A stretch of DNA of 34,552 nt from Bacteroidota bacterium (GTDB lineage: Bacteria > Bacteroidota > Ignavibacteria > UBA10030 > UBA8401). The stretch is taken from positions 1-34,552 of the forward strand of contig JAGVPT010000073.1 in NCBI GenBank assembly GCA_020052095.1, given 5' to 3'. Below the pieces are notes generated by a model. It was not told where the DNA came from and made no database searches. It worked only from the letters and a program-made list of their open reading frames with translations. Below, one piece after another: positions 1 through 6,394 of the stretch; the first letter of the stretch is position 1, and the number at the start of each line of letters is the position of its first letter. A program made the position numbers and the translations under genes.

Positions 1-221
1 TAAAAAGTAATTATTTCCGATGCACGATTTGGAAAATGTAATCGCTGTGGGGAAAACGTTGCACCAATATCAACAATTCGTGATCGGGGACAATTGAATA
101 GATGAATCTGTGAAAAATAATCCCCACTGAAAATTCTTGAGATTACTTTTTACACAAGCTCTCGGAAAGAAAGTAACATTGTCCATCAGGGTTCGATGGA
201 TCCATCAACGAGGCTCTTTTT

Positions 222-254
222 GTCCCAAGGAAAGTGAGACCCTACCCGAGACGC
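222..254. repeat. 33-bp direct repeat copy 1 (GTCCCAAGGAAAGTGAGACCCTACCCGAGACGC)
   Basis: Identical 33-mer recurs at 415-447; flanks are also similar. Confidence 0.95.
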
Positions 255-300
255 TACTAGGAGTGTTTGCCACCACCCCTGGCCCTTCCGCCAAAAAAAC

Positions 301-325
301 GGTCGAAGACTCGACTCGTTGAGCG
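301..325. repeat. 25-bp dispersed repeat GGTCGAAGACTCGACTCGTTGAGCG, copy 1
   Basis: Exact match to 13128-13152. Confidence 0.95.
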
Positions 326-340
326 GACAGGTCGGGCATT

Positions 341-361
341 CCCCTCCTCAATGAGGAGGGG
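341..361. repeat. Perfect hairpin CCCCTCCTC-AAT-GAGGAGGGG, nested inside a CACCACCCCT (271-280)/AGGGGTGGTG (366-375) inverted repeat
   Basis: Direct reading of inverted repeats. Confidence 0.9.
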
Positions 362-414
362 AGTAAGGGGTGGTGCCTAAAGAAAAGATGGAACCCACCG
401 ACGAGACTCCCTCG

Positions 415-447
415 GTCCCAAGGAAAGTGAGACCCTACCCGAGACGC
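415..447. repeat. 33-bp direct repeat copy 2
   Basis: Identical to 222-254. Confidence 0.95.
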
Positions 448-491
448 ATTCTAGAGGCCTTCAAACAAAATAATGCGTATCTTTACCCATT

Positions 492-1826
492 ATGAAATCT
501 AAAAAACAGCGTTCGAGGCATTTGAAAAATATTTCTGCATGGGTTGTCTCCGCCGATATGGGGTACGGGCACCAGCGTGCAGTGTTTCCGCTGAAGGACA
601 TCTCCGAAGAAGGGATCATCACCGCTGGCAAGAATGACGGATCGAGCGCGAAAGAAAAAAAATCATGGAAACGGCTCCTGAACGTGTATGAATCGTTCTC
701 CCGCGCCCGCGGCATCCCGTGGGTCGGCAAACCGATCTTTGCGATATTCGACACGTTGATGCATATACCGGAGTTCTATCCAATCCGCAATCTTTCGCGC
801 AGTACGTATCAGGTCGATCTGTTGGAACGCAATCTTAACAATGGATTGTGCAAGGGGATGATGGAAAAGATCTCGACAACGCAACTGCCATTGGTCACGT
901 CATTCTATGCACCGGCAATTGCCGCGGATATGCGCGGGTACGAACCGGTCTTTTGCATTATTTGCGATGCAGACATCAATCGGGTGTGGGTAGCGAAACA
1001 ACCATGGGAAAGCCGCATTAACTATTTCGCTCCGTGCGGTAAAGCGGCACAGCGGTTAAAATCGTACGGTGTGCCGGAAGAAAGAATTTTTCTGACAGGT
1101 TTTCCCCTTCCTCTCGATCTGCTTGGAATAAATCTTGCCACAGTAAAGTCGGATGTAGGTCAACGGCTATTCTATCTTGATCCGAACAACAGGTTTTGGA
1201 CGAATCACGGACAAAGCGTGGAACATTTCCTTGGCAAAAAAAATAGCACCTTCCGTAATAAGCGCACGTTGACCATCACATACGCGGTCGGCGGTGCGGG
1301 CGCGCAAAAGGAGATCGGCGGCCGCATTGCCATGAGCGTAAAACAGAAAATCCGCAACGGCACGGTGCGATTGAATCTTGTTGCCGGCATCCGTCCGGAA
1401 GTGTTCTCCTATTTTCGCGATATCAAGACTGATATCGGATCCGGTAACGTTCGTGTCATGTATGCGGAGACACTTCATGAATACTTCCAGCAATTCAATG
1501 CGGCGATGCGCGAGACCGACTTGCTGTGGACAAAACCGAGCGAACTGTCATTCTATGCGGGACTCGGTATCCCGATCATCATGACGCCGTCGATCGGCTC
1601 ACAGGAACGCTTCAATCGGCAATGGCTCTACGAAATTCACGCGGGCATGGAGCAGAAAGATCCCGACTTTACGCATCACTGGTTGTTTGAAATGCTGAAT
1701 GACGGGCACATCGCCGATATGGCATGGTCCGGGTTTTTGAAAGCGCGCAAACTCGGCGCAGCAAGAATTATGGAAGTGCTTGAAACAGGAAAGATGACGC
1801 GCAGCAATTCACCGCTGGAACGGTAA
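492..1826 (+). CDS. Conserved protein with GT-B/MGDG-synthase-like N-terminal GxGH motif (putative glycosyltransferase-like)
   Basis: 444-aa ORF; ADMGYGHQRAV motif; adjacent to a second GxGH glycosyltransferase-like ORF. Confidence 0.6.
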   Translation: MKSKKQRSRHLKNISAWVVSADMGYGHQRAVFPLKDISEEGIITAGKNDGSSAKEKKSWKRLLNVYESFSRARGIPWVGKPIFAIFDTLMHIPEFYPIRNLSRSTYQVDLLERNLNNGLCKGMMEKISTTQLPLVTSFYAPAIAADMRGYEPVFCIICDADINRVWVAKQPWESRINYFAPCGKAAQRLKSYGVPEERIFLTGFPLPLDLLGINLATVKSDVGQRLFYLDPNNRFWTNHGQSVEHFLGKKNSTFRNKRTLTITYAVGGAGAQKEIGGRIAMSVKQKIRNGTVRLNLVAGIRPEVFSYFRDIKTDIGSGNVRVMYAETLHEYFQQFNAAMRETDLLWTKPSELSFYAGLGIPIIMTPSIGSQERFNRQWLYEIHAGMEQKDPDFTHHWLFEMLNDGHIADMAWSGFLKARKLGAARIMEVLETGKMTRSNSPLER

Positions 1827-1870
1827 AAGCTGATGCCATGACTATAAGTCGTGGCATCACTATCGATGGT

Positions 1871-3019
1871 ATGAACAGTCATAAGCAAAAATATTTTCTT
1901 CTCTATCTTAAGACCGGCGCGGGGCATTTCGCTCCGGCGAGCTCGATTGCTCACTATCTTTCTGCTGTTCATGGGGATGCCATTGAGCCGGTGCTGATAG
2001 ACGGACTTACGGATGCAAAATCATTTCCCCGTTCTATTATCGAAAACGGCTACCGACTTCTGCAGGCGCGGGCGAAGTGGTATTACGAGTTCCTCTACGC
2101 CACCAATAAGTTTCCCCCGATCGGATACCTTAACGTCGCCATTGCCAATTTTTTCATCAAACCGTATCTCAAGAAACGCATTGACGCAGAGCGCCCCGAA
2201 AAGATCGTTATTTTTCACTTTTTTCTCATTGCGCCCGTACTTGACATCTTAAGGGAATTGCAGTACCAGATTCCAGTGATTACGGCAGTCACCGATCCGT
2301 TCACGGCTCATCCGCTCTGGTTTCAACGAGCGGAACAGCGGTATGTTGTCTTCAGTGAACGATTGAAAAAATATTGTATTGAGCTGCGAAAGATCCCCGA
2401 AGCTCAACTCCAGGTTTTTCCATTTATCGTCGATGAAAAATTCTCGGCGTTTCTTCCACCTGCGGAAATAGCAGCAGTCAAACAAAAGTATGGATTCGCC
2501 CTCGACAAGAAATGTGTGCTCATTATCGGCGGGGGGGATGGCATCCCGAACGGAAAGAACATTCTTCGGCAGTTATTGCGCGCTTCGCTGGATGTTGAGA
2601 TCGCTATCGTCTGCGGCAAAAACAGACAACTCCATGCCGTTGCCCTTGAATTGCAGCTACAGTATCCGTCACTGAAAGTTTTTGGGTTCGTCGATTTTGT
2701 GTATGAGCTTCTCAACGCTTCGGATATCGTGATCACGAAATGCGGAGCTTCAACGATCATGGAAATATTGATGATGAAGAAGATACCCATCATCAATGAT
2801 TATATCTGGGAGCAGGAATTAGGCAACATGGAATTTGTCCGCGACAACGAACTTGGCATCTTTGAACGAGACATCGCAAAGCTTCCGTCTATTGTGCGAA
2901 AACTTGTTTCTGACGAAACGGAATACCATCACTTCCGGCAAAATATAGAGATGATGAAAATGCGGAGCGGAACGAGAGAAGTGGCGGAATTTTTGGTAAC
3001 AATGATCAATCAACAATGA
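1871..3019 (+). CDS. Glycosyltransferase, MGDG synthase/MurG-like GT-B family (ORF track opens at 1838; start 1871 preferred)
   Basis: KTGAGHFAPAS N-terminal motif; IIGGGDG and ITKCGASTIMEIL C-terminal GT-B type motifs. Confidence 0.75.
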   Translation: MNSHKQKYFLLYLKTGAGHFAPASSIAHYLSAVHGDAIEPVLIDGLTDAKSFPRSIIENGYRLLQARAKWYYEFLYATNKFPPIGYLNVAIANFFIKPYLKKRIDAERPEKIVIFHFFLIAPVLDILRELQYQIPVITAVTDPFTAHPLWFQRAEQRYVVFSERLKKYCIELRKIPEAQLQVFPFIVDEKFSAFLPPAEIAAVKQKYGFALDKKCVLIIGGGDGIPNGKNILRQLLRASLDVEIAIVCGKNRQLHAVALELQLQYPSLKVFGFVDFVYELLNASDIVITKCGASTIMEILMMKKIPIINDYIWEQELGNMEFVRDNELGIFERDIAKLPSIVRKLVSDETEYHHFRQNIEMMKMRSGTREVAEFLVTMINQQ

Positions 3020-3046
3020 ACTAAGAACTACGGACCACGGACTACG

Positions 3047-3214
3047 ATGCCCAAACAAAAAGACGATAAACCGTTAACCATCCGTTGCCCGAACTGTCAG
3101 AAAGTGGGGGAGCCGGATTTCAACGAGACGACACGACGTTATATATGCGCGGTTTGCGCATTCCCGGTTGATACGCAGGTAATTATCGAGAAGAAAAAGC
3201 GGGGAATAAGATAG
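3047..3214 (+). CDS. 55-aa zinc-ribbon-like small protein (MPKQKDDKPLTIRCPNCQKVGEPDFNETTRRYICAVCAFPVDTQVIIEKKKRGIR)
   Basis: Complete ATG-TAG frame with CPNC...CAVC pair; below the 60-aa cutoff of the ORF track. Confidence 0.6.
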   Translation: MPKQKDDKPLTIRCPNCQKVGEPDFNETTRRYICAVCAFPVDTQVIIEKKKRGIR

Positions 3215-3280
3215 GGGCTGCATCCGTAGGGGCGTTCCGGTCATACCGACCGTAGGGGCGTTCCGGATCACGGCGATCGT

Positions 3281-3304
3281 AGGGGCGTTCAATTGAACGC
3301 CCCT
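3281..3304. repeat. REP-type perfect palindrome AGGGGCGTTCAATTGAACGCCCCT upstream of RAYT (preceded by CGTAGGGGCGTTC units at 3225, 3251 and 3278)
   Basis: 24-bp perfect palindrome, repeated at 3669-3692 (core) and 4012-4035. Confidence 0.95.
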
Positions 3305-3320
3305 TGATCAATCCGCAAAA

Positions 3321-4007
3321 ATGGGGGGAACCATGAAATACAATCCATCCAAACACCATCGCCATTCCATCAGGTTGCAGGGATATGATTATTCTACAGG
3401 CGCATATTTCATAACAGCAAATGTACAAGACCGATTGTGTCTATTCGGTGCGGTAGACGAGAATGGTGTGCATTTAAACGATATCGGAAACATTGCACGA
3501 CAATGTTGGGAGGATATACCAGTTCATTTCCCGCACGTAGAATTGGATGAATTCATTATCATGCCGAATCACATGCACGGAATTATTTTTGTTTTACCGG
3601 ATGATGATAACCGTAGAGGCGTTCCGGATCATGGCAATCGTAGGGGCGTTTTGCATGACGGTGATCGTCGGGGCGTTCAATTGAACGCCCCGACATTGAA
3701 CGCAAAATTGAACGCCCCTACAACGAACGCCCCAACAGGAAACGTCACCACGAGAAAAGACAATTATTATTCAAACATTTCCCCCCAAAAGAAATCATTA
3801 TCGGTAATTGTCAGAACATATAAAGCGGCTGTTACGACAATATGCCGTGAAAATGGATTTCATCATTTCAAATGGCAACGCAATTACCATGACGAAATAA
3901 TCCGCAGCGAGTGTGAATTAAACGCAATACGCAAATATATTATTAACAATCCCCTTAGTTGGTGGTGCGATAAAGAAAATCCGGAGGGGCGTTCCGGAAA
4001 ATGGTGA
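3321..4007 (+). CDS. REP-associated tyrosine transposase (RAYT), IS200/IS605 Y1-type (start 3321 or 3333)
   Basis: HSIRLQGYDYSTGAYFITANVQDR, MPNHMHGIIF (HUH), FKWQRNYHDEIIRSECELNAIRKYIINNPLSW; flanked by its REP palindromes. Confidence 0.9.
   Translation: MGGTMKYNPSKHHRHSIRLQGYDYSTGAYFITANVQDRLCLFGAVDENGVHLNDIGNIARQCWEDIPVHFPHVELDEFIIMPNHMHGIIFVLPDDDNRRGVPDHGNRRGVLHDGDRRGVQLNAPTLNAKLNAPTTNAPTGNVTTRKDNYYSNISPQKKSLSVIVRTYKAAVTTICRENGFHHFKWQRNYHDEIIRSECELNAIRKYIINNPLSWWCDKENPEGRSGKW
3669..3692. repeat. REP palindrome CGGGGCGTTCAATTGAACGCCCCG inside the RAYT coding sequence
   Basis: Same 22-bp core as the flanking palindromes; translated as RRGVQLNAPT. Confidence 0.95.
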
Positions 4008-4011
4008 TCGT

Positions 4012-4035
4012 AGGGGCGTTCAATTGAACGCCCCT
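4012..4035. repeat. REP palindrome downstream of RAYT
   Basis: AGGGGCGTTCAATTGAACGCCCCT, identical to 3281-3304. Confidence 0.95.
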
Positions 4036-4277
4036 AAATTGAACGCCCCCACGAAGCAACAAACCCGCAGGGGATAGAAAATGAATCTATCTTTGTGGGT
4101 TTAATTATTCAAATTCCAAATGCAACCAGAACGTACAAGGGAAAAGTTCAACCGTTTGAAATTGCAGAATGCAACATCAGCCTGAATCATGTGCTTCATC
4201 GATCCTGCGGCACGTATCGACAGCGCTATCAATAGATCGCTTCATTCCCTCGCCTATCAACCAAACCTCGATTTTGC

Positions 4278-4300
4278 TGGTATCACAAAGTGTGATACCA
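4278..4300. repeat. Perfect palindrome TGGTATCACA-AAG-TGTGATACCA
   Basis: 10-bp arms, 3-nt spacer. Confidence 0.9.
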
Positions 4301-4327
4301 CAACCGAAGGGGGACTTTAAGTACTCA

Positions 4328-4350
4328 GCATATCACAATTTGTGATATGC
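4328..4350. repeat. Perfect palindrome GCATATCACA-ATT-TGTGATATGC
   Basis: 10-bp arms, 3-nt spacer; shares TATCACA half-site; centre 50 bp from the previous palindrome. Confidence 0.9.
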
Positions 4351-4561
4351 TTGAGACGAAGGTCGAGAAGCGCGACGAAGAGATACAATCGATCTTCGAG
4401 GCAATACGCCAGTTGATGGCTCCGCCACCGCAGAAGCCGAAACGGCCGATTGGTTTTTGAGCGGAGTCTTCATTAGCAGAAGGGAAAAAAACGGTGCTGC
4501 AAGGAACGGGGAAACGCGCATTGCCGATAATCCAACAGGGGGAGCCGTGAATTGCAATCCA

Positions 4562-4624
4562 CCCCGTGAGATAATATTACTTTGACAATTCGGTAAGAAC
4601 CGTGTAGAGGATTATCTCACGGGG
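4562..4624. repeat. 14-bp perfect inverted repeat CCCCGTGAGATAAT (4562-4575) / ATTATCTCACGGGG (4611-4624)
   Basis: Direct reading. Confidence 0.9.
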
Positions 4625-4733
4625 CCATCCAAACATCAGAAAGAAATTTTGCCGAGAGTCGAATCGATGACCTTACACCTCCGTGGGGGCTGGGGAAGGT
4701 GTGTGGAGTTCTTACGCAAAATCACTAAATTTA

Positions 4734-4754
4734 GTGTGCCCGGCGCGAATCGAA
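4734..4754. repeat. 21-bp direct repeat of the tRNA-Arg 3' end (GTGTGCCCGGCGCGAATCGAA), candidate att copy
   Basis: Identical to 5899-5919, the 3' terminus of the intact tRNA (minus strand). Confidence 0.9.
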
Positions 4755-4854
4755 TTCCAAAGGAATTCATTGAGAAAAACGTGGGATGCTCCTCAAACCC
4801 GGACGGCTTAACAACTTGGTCAATTGTTCGCCAATGTTACAATATTGAGGCAGG

Positions 4855-5799
4855 CTACCCAGCAGCTCTAAATTCTTCAAACCTCTGTTCTAACAACTTC
4901 CGATCCGGCGACAACTTCGACGGAGTCGGCAGGATGATTTTCCGATTGTTCAACTCTTGCAGTCCATGGATAAGCATCGGTCCGTCCTTCTCGCGCAACA
5001 CATCTTTCCTCACTTCCATGTGATAGTCGGGACGAATGCCGAAAAGGTTCGAATCAAAAGCGGCATGATGCAACTTACACAACGCAATTCCATTTCGCAC
5101 CGCAGGTATTCCTTCCGGTTCCGAATCTCCAATGATGTGTGCTGCGTCGAGCAATTCAACTCGTTTTAGCCGGCAGCAGGCGCATTGTTCGCGATACGCT
5201 TGCAGGACGCGTTGACGAAAGCTCTGTTGATGCAATCGTTGCCTTATCATAATCGTGGCATATGCTCGAGGTGGAACAACCTCCTCTGACACGGCATATT
5301 CTCTCCTCGCCATGAGAACCTGACTATCTGCGTCAATTTTGAACGCAAGTGCCTTACGATCGTCGCCAACAACAAATACAGGCCAGCGCGCAAGATACTT
5401 TCCGCGAACGACGGCGTGAAAATAGACAAGAGGAATCTTCCTTTCCATCGCCTCCCGCAGACCAACATTATCTCTATGGTCCGGGTCCGTTCCGCGATAG
5501 CGGTAGACAATAAGGTTGTTGACGTCGAAACTGTCGTCGTAAGGGCCTTCAATTGTCGTAATGATAGAGAGCGGGATTTCTGGGAGAATTTTTGGCTTGA
5601 AAATTCCTTGAGGGCCAACAAACGGCACGCGTTTTCCCTCAAAGAAAAACCCTTGAGCAAGCAGTTCTCTTGGCAGGACGTCTCCGTGAATCTGAGTCTG
5701 CTTCTCCAACCATTCAAAGGCGGCGAGGCGCACGCGGTGATCGATAGAGGCTTGGGGAGAACTCAAGATGGATTTCCTCGTTACACCATTCGAAGCCAA
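4855..5799 (-). CDS. HNH endonuclease domain protein (predicted restriction-endonuclease type)
   Basis: CACCRLKRVELLDAAHIIGDSEPEGIPAVRNGIALCKLHHAAFDSNLFGI HNH module; long N-terminal domain. Confidence 0.8.
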   Translation of the reverse strand: MASNGVTRKSILSSPQASIDHRVRLAAFEWLEKQTQIHGDVLPRELLAQGFFFEGKRVPFVGPQGIFKPKILPEIPLSIITTIEGPYDDSFDVNNLIVYRYRGTDPDHRDNVGLREAMERKIPLVYFHAVVRGKYLARWPVFVVGDDRKALAFKIDADSQVLMARREYAVSEEVVPPRAYATIMIRQRLHQQSFRQRVLQAYREQCACCRLKRVELLDAAHIIGDSEPEGIPAVRNGIALCKLHHAAFDSNLFGIRPDYHMEVRKDVLREKDGPMLIHGLQELNNRKIILPTPSKLSPDRKLLEQRFEEFRAAG

Positions 5800-5899
5800 A
5801 TCTACGCTTTGTTCCTACCCTCCATGGGATTGAAAGGGCGGCCTTTACAACGGAAGCGCACAATTAATCCGAGGGAACGGAACGCGCAACAAAAAATTG

Positions 5900-5973
5900 T
5901 GTGCCCGGCGCGAATCGAACGCGCAACCCCCAGCTTAGAAGGCTGGTGCTCTATCCAGTTGAGCTACGGGCAC
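5900..5973 (-). tRNA. tRNA-Arg (anticodon TCT)
   Basis: Minus strand GTGCCCGTAGCTCAACTGGATAGAGCACCAGCCTTCTAAGCTGGGGGTTGCGCGTTCGATTCGCGCCGGGCAC; 7-bp acceptor stem, CCAGC-CTTCTAA-GCTGG anticodon arm, GCGCG-TTCGATT-CGCGC T arm. Confidence 0.95.
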
Positions 5974-5999
5974 AGGTTTAGTCTTGTAAAATGTTTCTT

Positions 6000-6042
6000 A
6001 TGCGAAATCCGCCGCTTTTTGGCGGATTCAGCTACGGGCACA
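6000..6042. repeat. REP-like hairpin (ATGCGAAATCCGCCGCTTTTTGGCGGATTC) plus 13-bp copy of tRNA 5' end AGCTACGGGCACA (6030-6042)
   Basis: 13-mer identical to 5962-5974 and 6143-6155. Confidence 0.85.
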
Positions 6043-6068
6043 ATTTCAGTAGTAGTAGCGCTTCGCCA

Positions 6069-6155
6069 ATGCGAAATCCCGCAGCGCTTTTGCGGGATTC
6101 TCAATTCGCCATCTGCTCACTTCGTTCGCAGGGCGAATTGGAAGCTACGGGCACA
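6069..6155. repeat. Second REP-like hairpin (ATGCGAAATCCCGCAGCGCTTTTGCGGGATTC), CAATTCGCC/GGCGAATTG hairpin (6102-6140), and third AGCTACGGGCACA copy (6143-6155)
   Basis: Hairpin homologous to 6000-6029; same 13-mer. Confidence 0.85.
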
Positions 6156-6275
6156 GACGAGTTTGACAAATCAAATATAGCGAATGCATGTAGGGATTTC
6201 AAGACCGGAATTCTTAAGTCTTATTCCTGAGCGAGGGAAAAATATGGGACACGCGATTCTTACGGCGAGAAAGAC

Positions 6276-6299
6276 CCCTCATTAGTGAGGGTACTTTTT
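6276..6299. terminator. Possible intrinsic terminator hairpin CCCTCA-TTAG-TGAGGG followed by TACTTTTT
   Basis: Short stem followed by T run; weak. Confidence 0.3.
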
Positions 6300-6394
6300 G
6301 CATTGATTCTCCCATCGATTAAGGCTACATTCTCGCATGGAATTCACCACGGTGGGGCGGGTCAGCCTCCGTAGGCCGTATTCAATAATCAGAC

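Larger units (their letters stand above)
4235..4460 (+). pseudogene. Decayed ORF6N-domain (phage-type DNA-binding) gene remnant
   Basis: Frame 1 RFIPSP...LVSQSVIPQPKGDFKYSAYHNL* (stop 4343-4345), then shifted frame MLETKVEKRDEEIQSIFEAIRQLMAPPPQKPKRPIGF* resembling an ORF6N C-terminus. Confidence 0.55.

Noticed and set aside
137-322. 61-aa ORF 137..322 plus
   Set aside because: Translation is built from dispersed repeats (33-mer, 25-mer); no coding motifs
3225-3304. Regularly repeated CGTAGGGGCGTTC units resembling a CRISPR-like array
   Set aside because: Units are palindromic REPs tied to the adjacent RAYT; no constant-length unique spacers and no cas genes
4333-4557. 74-aa minus-strand ORF
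   Set aside because: Antisense to the ORF6N C-terminal remnant
4650-4725. Possible second decayed tRNA (TGCCGAGAGTCGAATCGA...ACACCT/AGGTGT)
   Set aside because: Resembles fragments of tRNA T and anticodon arms but no complete cloverleaf can be drawn
5416-6180. 254-aa plus-strand ORF
   Set aside because: Antisense to the HNH gene and runs through the tRNA and hairpins; spurious
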